Source: [Eubacterium] yurii subsp. margaretiae ATCC 43715 | Lineage (GTDB): Bacteria; Bacillota; Clostridia; Peptostreptococcales; Filifactoraceae | Direction: 5' to 3' | Assembly: GCA_000146855.1 (NCBI GenBank) | Contig: GL405246.1 | Coordinates: 664,188 to 680,515, forward strand | Length of the DNA: 16,328 nucleotides | Part shown: one piece after another, positions 1 through 7,826 of the stretch | Position numbering within the stretch: position 1 is the stretch's first letter | Layout of the letters: each line of letters begins with the position of its first letter | Notes under the pieces: model-generated | What the model was told of the DNA's origin: nothing | The model's database searches: none | Seen by the model: the letters and a program-made list of their open reading frames with translations, nothing else | Made by a program: the position numbers and the translations under genes

Positions 1-68
1 TTTTATAATATAAAAGTCTACAGGTAGATTTATACCCATTTAGATGATATATAAAGCCATTTAAATTC

Positions 69-117
69 AAAAAACCCCTCCCCATATAAAGAAATAATAT
101 TATAAAGGAGAGAGGTT
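69..117 (-). terminator. Rho-independent terminator of the secreted-protein gene
   Basis: Read on the minus strand, an 11-bp stem (arms at 107-117 and 73-83, two G-U pairs, no mismatches) is followed directly by a run of six T (complement of 69-74). It lies about 30 bases after the stop codon of the 360-aa secreted-protein gene and has the orientation to end its transcript. Bases 1-68 beyond it hold no gene I can support. Confidence 0.8.
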
Positions 118-148
118 AAATTAAAAAAATTAAATGATAGTCAAAATA

Positions 149-1231
149 CTAAAATTCTTGACCATATAATAGTAAAGAACCGTCTTCACCACTTCTGTAA
201 ACAACATATTTTTGGGTCTTACCCTTGTTGTCAACAAAAGATATTCCTGTCTTTGGAATGGTTTCTGTGGGTTCTACATCTGCAAGAAGAGGTTTTTGTG
301 ATGTAAGAGTTTTTACTGAAAACAGAAGCTTTTTGTCATACTTAACCTTGCCCTTATCATCCATAGATTTAAACGTTAAGCCATACAATTTGAAGTCTTT
401 TACACTATTACTCGGAACAAAGAATACTTTTGTCTTGAAAGTGTTAGATTTCATGGTATATCTTAGATAATTTTTATACTTTGATTTTACTAATTCTTCT
501 TCATAGACTGATATTTTTTGAGCCTTATTATCAGCTTTTTTAAACTTTTTAAGTGGAGTAAATTCCATCTCTTTTGACTTGAGTATTGTTTCGTCAATCA
601 TTTCTTGATATTGATCACTGACTATACTTTGTTTTTTAGAAGATTTTTTATCTAAATCTCCTGTCTTATTACTATAATGAACAACGTTATCAATATCAGC
701 AAAATCTATAAAGTTAAAATCATCATATACAAGTTTATCTCCATTTTTGCTTAGCGCAAAGGATCCAAAAACTTCATAATATTGCGTATGACCGGAAAAT
801 GCAAATTTACCTCCACCTAAGTTATAGTACTTATATCCGTTGCCACCTTGGAATACAAGCTTAGCTTTTCCTTTTTCAATAGTATAGAGGGCTAAGACTT
901 CTTTTCCCAGTGATTTCTTCCCATCTGACATTATGATGAATCCAAAAATAAGCTCAGGCACCTTGTCACCTGTTACATCTTTGATAGTATAGCCTATAGC
1001 CTCAAGAGACTCGTTTTTTGCAAAAGATGCGACATCAGCAAAAGGATAATACTTTTGCTGGGTTGAAACAGATTTTCCACTAAAATTTGCTACAAAATCG
1101 TAATAATCGTTTATGACATAGTCATAGGATTTGTTGTATGAGTCTGTCTTACTTTTTGTGCTTGCCTCTATATTGCTACACAAAAATAAGCTCAAACTCA
1201 TCATAATAATAATTGATACATACTTTTTCAT
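149..1231 (-). CDS. Secreted protein of unknown function
   Basis: This is a 360-aa exported protein I cannot assign to a named family. Residues 1-23 form a signal peptide: MKK, a hydrophobic core (YVSIIIMMSLSLFLC), then a likely signal peptidase I site after IEA. Cys18 is preceded by Leu-Phe-Leu, a poor lipobox, so lipoprotein anchoring is doubtful. The N-terminal half has an acidic loop around residues 85-93 (DVTGDKVPE) like the Asp-rich, calcium-type loops of secreted repeat proteins, then several Gly/Tyr-rich beta-type segments. The C-terminal half is Lys-rich. The start is set by GGAG at 1238-1241, six bases upstream. It lies downstream of the phosphatase gene on the same strand with a 70-base gap and may be co-transcribed or use its own promoter. 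A terminator follows it. Confidence 0.7.
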   Translation of the reverse strand: MKKYVSIIIMMSLSLFLCSNIEASTKSKTDSYNKSYDYVINDYYDFVANFSGKSVSTQQKYYPFADVASFAKNESLEAIGYTIKDVTGDKVPELIFGFIIMSDGKKSLGKEVLALYTIEKGKAKLVFQGGNGYKYYNLGGGKFAFSGHTQYYEVFGSFALSKNGDKLVYDDFNFIDFADIDNVVHYSNKTGDLDKKSSKKQSIVSDQYQEMIDETILKSKEMEFTPLKKFKKADNKAQKISVYEEELVKSKYKNYLRYTMKSNTFKTKVFFVPSNSVKDFKLYGLTFKSMDDKGKVKYDKKLLFSVKTLTSQKPLLADVEPTETIPKTGISFVDNKGKTQKYVVYRSGEDGSLLLYGQEF

Positions 1232-1301
1232 AATAAACTCCTTTCGGTTTTAAAATATATAAATACTGATATATAAGAAAAACTTATAAAGTATCAGCAA
1301 A

Positions 1302-1748
1302 TTAATAGCCTAAATATTTTAAAAATCCCTCAAGTCCCAAGACCACATCCTCATAAGTCTTGTCAAAATTGCCTGTATACCAAGGGTCAGCAATATCTCT
1401 ATCAAGACCAGCGTACTCAAGCAAGAGGTGGATATTTGCCTCATCTCCAAGAATTCTTTTCATATTCCTCACATTAGCACTGTCCATCGCTATAAAGTAG
1501 TCATATTTTTCCAAATCTGACTTTTTAAGTTGTACAGCTCTATGATTCAAAACTTTTATTCCTACTTCGTTTAGTTTGTTTACAGTGCTTCTATGTATGG
1601 GATTACCAATTTCCTCAGTGCTTGTAGCAGATGATTCAATTACAAACTCATCTTCTAAATTCTTCTTTTGCACCATGTCATTTAGTACACATTGTGCCAT
1701 GGTACTTCTGCAAATATTACCATGACATACAAACATCACTCTTATCAT
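1302..1748 (-). CDS. Low-molecular-weight protein tyrosine phosphatase
   Basis: This 148-aa cytoplasmic phosphatase hydrolyses phosphotyrosine, and in some Firmicutes relatives phosphoarginine. The family signature is at the N-terminus: the P-loop CX5R is Cys8-HGNIC-Arg14-Ser15, where Cys8 is the nucleophile. The general-acid loop is Asp121-Pro122 (ADPWYTG). Length matches the usual 140-160 aa. The start is supported by an AAAGGAG site at 1754-1760, five bases from the ATG. It is transcribed away from the malolactic operon, sharing a 203-base divergent intergenic region, and precedes the secreted-protein gene on the same strand. The protein substrate cannot be told from the sequence; the family call is secure. 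Confidence 0.95.
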   Translation of the reverse strand: MIRVMFVCHGNICRSTMAQCVLNDMVQKKNLEDEFVIESSATSTEEIGNPIHRSTVNKLNEVGIKVLNHRAVQLKKSDLEKYDYFIAMDSANVRNMKRILGDEANIHLLLEYAGLDRDIADPWYTGNFDKTYEDVVLGLEGFLKYLGY

Positions 1749-1875
1749 TATTGCTCCTTTTCACTTTCACAAAATTTTACTTATCTTGTCATATACCCAA
1801 ATTTAAAAAAATTAGATAATAAGGACATAATTTTTATTTTTCTAACTTATTTTTAATTATTGTTTTTATACTGAT

Positions 1876-1951
1876 TATAATAATATATTTTTTTAAATAA
1901 TGATTTAAAAAGTAATTTATCGAGTATTAATACCAAAAATGGAGGTGTATT
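1876..1951 (+). promoter_or_regulatory. Candidate -10 and ribosome binding site for mleA
   Basis: A perfect TATAAT at 1876-1881 lies in the AT-rich divergent region about 65 bases before the malolactic enzyme start; no good -35 stands 16-18 bases upstream of it. The ribosome binding site is a strong GGAGGTG at 1941-1947, four bases from the ATG. The -10 call rests on a short match in AT-rich DNA and is weak; the ribosome binding site is firm. Confidence 0.4.
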
Positions 1952-3577
1952 ATGAACACATATGATATCTTATATAATCCTTTTTTAAATAAGGGAACGG
2001 CATTTACTGTTGAAGAACGCCAAAAACTTGGACTTATAGGTCTTTTACCACCTTATGTTCAAACTATTGAGGAGCAGGCTGCACAGACATATGCGCAAAT
2101 GAAAACAAAAGCAAGTGATTTGGAAAAAAGGCTCTTTCTAATGGAAATATTCAATACCAATCGTACTTTATTCTATTACTTATTTTCGCAACATTTGGAA
2201 GAGTTCAATCCCATTGTCTATGACCCAACTATAGCAGAGACTATTGAAGGATATAGCAATCTATTTATTAATACACAAAATGTAGGATATTTAGATATTA
2301 ACCACCCTGAAAATATTGAAACTACTCTCAAAAATGCAGCAGGAGATAGAGAGATAAGACTTATTGTTGTTACAGACGCTGAAGAGATCTTAGGAATAGG
2401 TGACTGGGGCACAAATGGTGTAGATATATCCGTCGGAAAACTTATGGTTTATACAGGTGCTGCTGGTATAGATCCTTCAAAAGTTTTACCTTTGGTTATA
2501 GATGCCGGTACTAATCGTGAAGAACTTCGTAATCATCCTAACTATCTTGGAAATCGTCATGAGCGTGTGAGTGGTGAGCGCTATTATGATTTTATTGACC
2601 AATTTGTAAAAACAGCTGAAAGACTGTTCCCAAAACTCTATCTACATTGGGAGGATTTTGGACGATCTAATGCTGCAAATATTCTTGAAAAATATCGCAA
2701 ACAGATTCCAACATTTAATGATGATATTCAAGGTACAGGTATAGTAACTCTTGGGGGTATATTTGGAGCACTTGAGGTTACAGGAGAAAAATTAACAGAT
2801 CAGGTGTACTTGTGCTTTGGCGGTGGCACTGCAGGAGCAGGTATAGCATCTCGTGTACATCGTGAAATGGTGACTTTAGGTCTTTCAGAAGAAGAAGCAT
2901 ATAAGCGTTTCTTCATGGTTGACAAACAAGGTCTTCTGTTTGATGATATGGATGATTTAACACCTCAACAAAGGCCATTTGCTAAAAAACGCTCTGATTT
3001 TCCTAATGCAGACAAGATGACAGAATTATTAGAAGTTGTAAAAACAGTGAAACCTACTATTTTGGTAGGGACTTCCACTAAGCCTGATGCCTTTACCAAA
3101 GATATTGTAGAAGCTATGTGCGAAAATACAAAGCGTCCAATGATTTTTCCGTTATCAAATCCTACAAAACTGGCTGAGGCAAGAGCGGAAGATTTGATTA
3201 AATGGTCAGACGGTAAGGCATTTGTTGCAACAGGTATACCTGCAGATACAGTATCGTATAAAGGTGTAGACTATGTAATAGGTCAGGCTAATAATGCTCT
3301 AATCTATCCTGGATTGGGACTTGGAATGTTAGCATCTGAAGCAAGCTTGCTAACAGATGAAATGATAGGTGAGGCAGCACACTCATTAAGTGGAATTATT
3401 GATATGAGTAAGCCTGGAGCACCAGTGTTGCCACCATTTAAGTATGTGGCAGAAGTTTCCATCAAGGTTGCTGAAGCAGTTGCAAAGAAAGCTCAGGAGC
3501 AGGGTCTTGCTCGTTCTGAAGAAAAAGACATGGTAAAAGCGGTTAATAACTTTAAATGGTATCCAAAATACAGCTGA
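1952..3577 (+). CDS. mleA: Malolactic enzyme / NAD-dependent malic enzyme
   Basis: This 541-aa cytoplasmic enzyme is predicted to decarboxylate L-malate, either directly to L-lactate and CO2 (malolactic enzyme, NAD+ and Mn2+ bound) or to pyruvate (malic enzyme). Family features are complete: proton donor Tyr90 in VYDPTIAE, catalytic Lys163 in [18 protein letters not shown], metal ligands Glu234-Asp235 (HWEDFGRSN) and Asp257-Asp258 (FNDDIQGTG), a Gly-rich dinucleotide loop at 289-297, SNPTKLAEA at 402-410 and [14 protein letters not shown] at 445-458. The length and phrases such as [10 protein letters not shown] near the N-terminus and the WYPKY-type C-terminus recall the lactococcal malolactic enzyme (about 540 aa) more than classical malic enzymes, from memory rather than alignment. 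The downstream AEC permease fits a malate uptake/decarboxylation module. Substrate outcome (lactate or pyruvate) cannot be settled from sequence alone. Confidence 0.88.
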   Translation: MNTYDILYNPFLNKGTAFTVEERQKLGLIGLLPPYVQTIEEQAAQTYAQMKTKASDLEKRLFLMEIFNTNRTLFYYLFSQHLEEFNPIVYDPTIAETIEGYSNLFINTQNVGYLDINHPENIETTLKNAAGDREIRLIVVTDAEEILGIGDWGTNGVDISVGKLMVYTGAAGIDPSKVLPLVIDAGTNREELRNHPNYLGNRHERVSGERYYDFIDQFVKTAERLFPKLYLHWEDFGRSNAANILEKYRKQIPTFNDDIQGTGIVTLGGIFGALEVTGEKLTDQVYLCFGGGTAGAGIASRVHREMVTLGLSEEEAYKRFFMVDKQGLLFDDMDDLTPQQRPFAKKRSDFPNADKMTELLEVVKTVKPTILVGTSTKPDAFTKDIVEAMCENTKRPMIFPLSNPTKLAEARAEDLIKWSDGKAFVATGIPADTVSYKGVDYVIGQANNALIYPGLGLGMLASEASLLTDEMIGEAAHSLSGIIDMSKPGAPVLPPFKYVAEVSIKVAEAVAKKAQEQGLARSEEKDMVKAVNNFKWYPKYS

Positions 3578-3607
3578 TATATTCAACTATGAATTACCTA
3601 TAAATAT

Positions 3608-3652
3608 AAAGTGTATGAAAAATTGTCATTAACAAGTTTTTATACACTTTTT
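3608..3652 (+). terminator. Hairpin between mleA and mleP (terminator or attenuator)
   Basis: Nine-base arms AAAGTGTAT (3608-3616) and ATACACTTT (3642-3650) are extended by an imperfect A/T-rich inner stem, and the distal arm runs into five T (3648-3652). It sits 31 bases after the mleA stop and 30 bases before the mleP start. It could end part of the mleA transcripts, giving less permease than enzyme, or be a simple terminator with separate transcription of mleP. Confidence 0.6.
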
Positions 3653-3682
3653 GAATATAGATGACTGCGGAGGGGAGATAGT

Positions 3683-4630
3683 ATGAAGATATTTATTACT
3701 TCTATAGAGAGTATTATTCCAATTATTGCAATTATTGTACTTGGATATATTCTACAAAATCGTGGATGGTTTGGAGAAAATTTTGGAGCCAACTTGTCTC
3801 ATTTGATTATGAATATAGCGCTTCCTGCATCTATTTTTGTATCTGTAATGAAATATTTGACATTTGATAAGTTGCTTACTCTATCAGAAGGATTGATTTA
3901 TACCTTTGGAGCATTTGTTCTTACTTATATTTCAGCTTATATTTGTGTCAAATTATTCAATGTAAGAACAGGTCGTAGAGGAACTATGATAAATACATTT
4001 GTAAATGCAAATACAATTTTTATTGGACTTCCACTTAATATTGCATTTTTTGGGAATGAAGCTCTACCTTATTTTTTAATTTACTATATTACCAATACTA
4101 TTTCAACATGGACTTTAGGTATATATTTGATGACAAGTGACAGTAAGTCAGGTAAGAACAAAGCTTCTTCTAAATTTGATTGGAAAAAGCTTATGCCACC
4201 ACCACTTGTAGGATTTTTGGTTTCATTGGTATTTTTGATTTTTAAAATTCCAATACCGGATTTTGCCACGAGTACACTAACATATATCGGGAATATAGTA
4301 ACACCGTTGTCTCTTATCTATATTGGAATAACTCTTGCCAAAGCAGGTCTTAAAACAATCAAATTTGACAGAGATACTATTATCACTCTAATAGGTAGAT
4401 TCATTTTAGGACCAGTGGTAATGTTTGCAATCCTTAGTTTGACTGCAAAAAATATGCCTACAGATGAATTTAAAACTTTTGTTGTGCAATCAGCTGCACC
4501 TGCTCTAGCCGTCTTGCCTATTCTTGCCAGTCAAGGAAATGGGGATGTTGAATTTTCAACGAATGTGGTGACATTAAGCACAATACTTTTTATAGTTGTT
4601 GTACCTATTGTGGTCAGCTTATTAGGATAA
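3683..4630 (+). CDS. mleP: AEC-family permease, probably malate transporter
   Basis: This 315-aa integral membrane protein belongs to the auxin-efflux-carrier family of secondary carriers. It is hydrophobic throughout, with about eight to ten membrane segments in two halves split by a hydrophilic Lys/Ser-rich loop at 151-169. Family-type features are NANTIFIGLP at 108-117 in the first half and GNIVTPLSLIYIGITLAKAG at 203-222 in the second. In Oenococcus oeni the malate permease beside the malolactic enzyme is of this family, so the neighbouring mleA-like gene makes malate (or malate/lactate exchange) the best substrate guess; other AEC members carry malonate or other acids. The start is fixed by GGAGGGG at 3669-3675. 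A terminator follows at 4675-4705. Confidence 0.85.
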   Translation: MKIFITSIESIIPIIAIIVLGYILQNRGWFGENFGANLSHLIMNIALPASIFVSVMKYLTFDKLLTLSEGLIYTFGAFVLTYISAYICVKLFNVRTGRRGTMINTFVNANTIFIGLPLNIAFFGNEALPYFLIYYITNTISTWTLGIYLMTSDSKSGKNKASSKFDWKKLMPPPLVGFLVSLVFLIFKIPIPDFATSTLTYIGNIVTPLSLIYIGITLAKAGLKTIKFDRDTIITLIGRFILGPVVMFAILSLTAKNMPTDEFKTFVVQSAAPALAVLPILASQGNGDVEFSTNVVTLSTILFIVVVPIVVSLLG

Positions 4631-4674
4631 CTTATACCAAAGTAAGTACTCATGTTGTAATTATTTATATTAAT

Positions 4675-4705
4675 AGCTGTCACAGATAATGATGTGACAG
4701 TTTTT
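4675..4705 (+). terminator. Rho-independent terminator of the mleA-mleP module
   Basis: A perfect seven-base stem CTGTCAC (4676-4682) / GTGACAG (4693-4699) with a ten-base loop is followed by six T (4700-4705), 46 bases after the permease stop. The rest of the 309-base gap to rlmD is AT-rich, with the rlmD promoter at its end and no other feature I can see. Confidence 0.9.
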
Positions 4706-4881
4706 TATTATTGCAATAAATAGTACAAGAGTAACGAGAAATATATAAATATTATTTTTTTAGACATATATTAACTAGAACATATATAAAGTAAAAATAA
4801 TTATAAAAATGCAATAATTGAGCAAATAGAAAAAATTATATAAAAGAAGTTTCATTAATTACATACATATGTTAAAATTAA

Positions 4882-4910
4882 TTTACTAAATTCAAATAAG
4901 AACTTATAAT
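4882..4910 (+). promoter_or_regulatory. Promoter of rlmD
   Basis: TTTACT (4882-4887, four of six -35 consensus bases) and a perfect TATAAT (4905-4910) are separated by exactly 17 bases and lie 30 bases before the rlmD start, leaving a short leader with GGAG at 4931-4934. The preceding terminator means rlmD needs its own promoter. Confidence 0.55.
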
Positions 4911-4939
4911 CAATACAATAAATAGAAATAGGAGAATAA

Positions 4940-6298
4940 ATGAAAAACAAGGTAGTGGAACTAAGCATAGATGAGATGATATTTGGTGGAGAAAGTATAA
5001 ATAACACAGCCTTTGATAAAAAAGTGGTGCTAAAAGGCGGAATCAAAGGTCAAAAGGTATCTGCACTTATCCAAAAAAGCAGAAGAGACAAATATCAGGC
5101 TAAGATACTAAGTGTGATAGAAAAATCAAGCCTTGAAACTCAAGAAGTCTGTAGTAAGTACGGTCAATGTGGCGGATGTAGTATGTTAAGTGTAGATTAT
5201 GACAATCAACTTAGTTTAAAATCAGAGCAACTTACTAAGCTATTTCACAAAAACGGTCATACAGAAGTAGAAAAAATAGATATAGTGCCAAGTCCACTGC
5301 AAAAAGAATATAAGAACAAGATGGAATTTACTTTTGGAAATGAAGTAAAAGATGGAGAATTGTTAATCGGTTTGCATAAGAAAAACTCGCCTATGGGCAT
5401 AGTGTCTGTAGAAGACTGTCTATTGGTAGATGAGGATTATAGGACTATATTAAAGATGACAGGAGAGTATTTTAGAGCAAAGAACTTGCCACATTACCAC
5501 ATCAAAAGCCATGAAGGCTATCTAAGACATTTGGTAATAAGAAAGGGAGAAAATACAAAGCAGCTATTGATAAATATAGTTACAACATCACAAATTGACT
5601 TTGATTTAAGTGAATATGTTCAAAAACTCCAAGCTTTAAAACTCGAATCAACTATAGTAGGTATCTTGCATACAACTAACGACTCATTGTCTGATACTGT
5701 AAAAGATGATAAGGTAGATGTGCTTTTTGGAGACAATTATTTTTATGATATCTTACTTGGCAATAAATTTAAAATATCGCCATTTTCATTTTTTCAAACC
5801 AATACCAAGGGAGCAGAAACCCTATATAAGACAGCAATGGAAATGATAGATGGTGAAAAAGATATAATCTTTGACCTATACTCAGGTACAGGAACTATAG
5901 GAATATCACTGTCAGCAAGGGCAAAAAAGGTAATAGGAATAGAAATAGTAGAAGAAGCTGTAGAAATGGCAAGGGAAAATGCTCAGGCTAATAATGTGAA
6001 AAATGTAGAATTCATAGCAGGAGATGTCAAAGAAGAAGTGTCAAAACTGACAAACTCACCTCAGCTAATCATACTTGACCCCCCGAGAGCAGGAATAAAC
6101 CCAAAGGCATTAAAAGACATAATAGGCTTTAACTCAAAACAGATACTTTATATTTCATGCAATCCCAAGATGCTCGTACAAGATTTAAAAGTACTAAAGG
6201 AAGCAGGATATGAGATAGCGAAGGTAAAGGGAGTCGATATGTTTGCAAACACTTATCATTGCGAGACGGTAGTATTGATGTCAAGAAAAGATAAATAA
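4940..6298 (+). CDS. rlmD: 23S rRNA (uracil-C5)-methyltransferase RlmD/RlmCD type
   Basis: This 452-aa TrmA/RumA-family enzyme methylates C5 of uridine in 23S rRNA with S-adenosylmethionine; in Gram-positives one enzyme often serves U747 and U1939. Domain order: short TRAM-like N-terminus (1-65), a 4Fe-4S site made of Cys71, Cys77, Cys80 (CSKYGQCGGC) and Cys160, then the methyltransferase domain with FQTN (285-288), the SAM loop DLYSGTGTIG (312-321), DPPRAG (380-385), catalytic Cys407 in ISCNP and the presumed base Glu442 in YHCETVVLM. All catalytic residues are present and length is normal. It could equally be called rlmCD. Its last codons are partly repeated at 15294-15320, and a defence-type island begins right after the stop, so this 3' end probably served as an integration site without loss of function. 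Confidence 0.93.
   Translation: MKNKVVELSIDEMIFGGESINNTAFDKKVVLKGGIKGQKVSALIQKSRRDKYQAKILSVIEKSSLETQEVCSKYGQCGGCSMLSVDYDNQLSLKSEQLTKLFHKNGHTEVEKIDIVPSPLQKEYKNKMEFTFGNEVKDGELLIGLHKKNSPMGIVSVEDCLLVDEDYRTILKMTGEYFRAKNLPHYHIKSHEGYLRHLVIRKGENTKQLLINIVTTSQIDFDLSEYVQKLQALKLESTIVGILHTTNDSLSDTVKDDKVDVLFGDNYFYDILLGNKFKISPFSFFQTNTKGAETLYKTAMEMIDGEKDIIFDLYSGTGTIGISLSARAKKVIGIEIVEEAVEMARENAQANNVKNVEFIAGDVKEEVSKLTNSPQLIILDPPRAGINPKALKDIIGFNSKQILYISCNPKMLVQDLKVLKEAGYEIAKVKGVDMFANTYHCETVVLMSRKDK
6241..6267 (+). repeat. Left copy of rlmD-tail direct repeat (putative attachment site)
   Basis: These 27 bases, coding the end of RlmD (FANTYHCET region), match 15294-15320 at 21 of 27 positions, and the inner 17 bases ACTTATCATTGCGAGAC (6251-6267) match at 15 of 17. 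The two copies bracket every defence gene and both transposons. I infer the left attachment scar of an island. Confidence 0.6.
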
Positions 6299-6554
6299 GT
6301 GCCAAAACAAAGCGTATTTCCAGGCTTTTTCGGAAGTTTGGATTTGAAGCCAGACTCCTGAAAAGGTCCGGTTGTTTTATATGGAAACATATCTACTGTG
6401 TCAGGTTGTGACCTCGGATTAGATAACGCAAATTGAGTGAGTGGATTAGATGTCGGGCATTTTTAAGTAAGAGCTGAAAACTGGCAACAAATCTGGCAAC
6501 TCGATACTAAGGGCATTTTCTGACAGTGGAATAGATGATAGGAAGGAGAGACTA
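6299..6554. other. Structured, GC-richer spacer at the island's left edge
   Basis: The base composition is visibly richer in G and C than both flanks. It contains a seven-base stem with one G-U pair, AGTTTGG / CCAGACT (about 6335-6356), a GAAA-capped small hairpin ATATGGAAACATAT (6380-6393), and a tandem direct repeat CTGGCAAC-AAAT-CTGGCAAC at 6481-6500. On the minus strand a frame stays open for about 55 codons through 6300-6465 but has no supported start. No gene is called. It may be a dispersed intergenic repeat, the decayed end of a mobile element or a leader RNA for the caspase cassette; the sequence alone does not decide. Confidence 0.4.
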
Positions 6555-6755
6555 ATGACAAAGAGAGAGATTGAAAATGAAATTCTAAAGGAGTTAAATG
6601 CATTCATGCCTAAGATAAAAAATGTACCATTTGACAGAGGATTACCTCTACTTCGAAAAGAAGCATGGAGATTAGCTGATAAATATGATACAGATGGAGC
6701 TAACGTTATAAATATAATGCTTAGTAGATTCAAGGAGATAGAGGATGAGAGTTAA
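6555..6755 (+). CDS. Small protein of the caspase cassette, unknown function
   Basis: This 66-aa protein is charged, mostly helical-looking, with no signal peptide and no membrane segment (MTKREIENEILKELNAFMPK at the start, acidic EIEDES tail). I recognise no family. A strong AGGAAGGAG site at 6540-6548 precedes the ATG, and its 3' end overlaps the caspase gene by 11 bases, so the two are almost surely translationally coupled. Small partners just upstream of an effector protease often act as adaptor, inhibitor or sensor; that role here is inference from position only. Confidence 0.75.
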   Translation: MTKREIENEILKELNAFMPKIKNVPFDRGLPLLRKEAWRLADKYDTDGANVINIMLSRFKEIEDES

Positions 6756-7743
6756 AAAAGGAATAGCATTGGTTATGGCTAATGCCGAATATGTACTGCA
6801 AAATAAGTTGTTTGCTTGTAAAAAAGATGGTGAAGATGTAAAAGAGACTCTTGAATATTTAAATTTTGATGTAATTTTTGGAATAGACCTTAATCGTGCA
6901 GATATGTATGACATTATATCAAGGTTTATTGATGAGGCAAAATCTTATTCGACAGTTCTTGTATATTACTCAGGTCATGGGGTTCAAATAGATGGTGAAA
7001 ACTACTTTGTTCCAATTGACTGTGAGTATAAGAGTACTAAATCAATATTCAAAGAAACACAGTTGGTTGGGATAAATACTATTACTGAATTTATGACGAC
7101 CAATCCAAGCAAGACTAATATTATGATATTAGATGCATGTAGGTCATCGGTAGATTTTGCAAAAGGTGTTGTAGGAAATGGATTAACAGAAATAGAGGCT
7201 GGGAACGGTATGCTAATTGCTTTTGCAACAGCACCAAATAAAGTTGCAAGAGCAGATTCGGAAGAAGGTGGAAATAGTTTTTATACGAAATGTTTATTGC
7301 CGAATATAATTAGACCTAATATTAAAATAGAGGATATGTTCAAGGAAGTTTGTAATGATGTTATTGAAATGACACAAGGAGAACAGATACCGTGGGAAAA
7401 CACATCTTTAAATAATGATTTTTACTTTAATACAATGACAGATGATGAAATAAACGAACAAATTTATCAATGCATCAGGAATAACTATTCAGCAGAAACT
7501 TTGTTATTTTTAAGTAAGATACTAGGAAAAAATATTTCTGAGCTTATGAGAATCTATACCAAGCAAAAAAGTGAGAAACCCGGTGGAATTTATTTTAATA
7601 AAGATGAGGATATGGAGCATTTTATTCTTGAACAGGCTTTGGAAATGGGGTTCAAATTTAAAAAATATAGATGGTGTTTTGATGATATCCCAGTTAAAAT
7701 GGGAGAATTTCTACATACTCCCAACGTGGTTGTAAGAGAATAG
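6745..7743 (+). CDS. Caspase-like (metacaspase, C14) protease
   Basis: This 332-aa protein carries a caspase-fold domain at about residues 3-228. The catalytic dyad is intact: His78 in YYSGHGVQ and Cys132 in ILDACRSS. GIALVMANAEY at the first strand, an early acidic helix (KKDGEDVKETLEYLNFDV) and NSFYTKCLL at 177-185 are typical of bacterial caspase homologues. Residues about 230-332 form an extra C-terminal region (helical, then a KFKKYRWCFDD stretch) that I do not recognise and that may sense or recruit a partner. Bacterial caspase homologues occur as effectors in anti-phage and cell-death systems, cleaving a target protein. Starting inside the preceding 66-aa gene (AAGGAG at 6732-6737) and followed 83 bases on by a membrane-segment protein, it looks like the central enzyme of a cassette. 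Confidence 0.9.
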   Translation: MRVKKGIALVMANAEYVLQNKLFACKKDGEDVKETLEYLNFDVIFGIDLNRADMYDIISRFIDEAKSYSTVLVYYSGHGVQIDGENYFVPIDCEYKSTKSIFKETQLVGINTITEFMTTNPSKTNIMILDACRSSVDFAKGVVGNGLTEIEAGNGMLIAFATAPNKVARADSEEGGNSFYTKCLLPNIIRPNIKIEDMFKEVCNDVIEMTQGEQIPWENTSLNNDFYFNTMTDDEINEQIYQCIRNNYSAETLLFLSKILGKNISELMRIYTKQKSEKPGGIYFNKDEDMEHFILEQALEMGFKFKKYRWCFDDIPVKMGEFLHTPNVVVRE

Positions 7744-7826
7744 AATAAGTTACACATAAATAGTAATAGAATTTGTTTACGAAATTTACAAAGCCCAGTA
7801 TGAAAATAAACTAGGAGGTACATTAT

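Noticed and set aside
1266..1297. Hairpin between the phosphatase and secreted-protein genes as a terminator
   Set aside because: The CTGAT/ATCAG stem is broken by an uneven internal loop and no T-run follows on the minus strand.
6300..6465. Minus-strand protein of about 55 codons
   Set aside because: No start codon with a ribosome binding site, preceded by a stop, and it runs antisense into the end of rlmD; kept only as a note on the spacer.
7773..7804. Possible promoter in the gap between the caspase and 210-aa genes (TTTACG, 17 bases, TATGAA)
   Set aside because: Both boxes are only 4/6 matches and the start of transcription would fall on the ribosome binding site.
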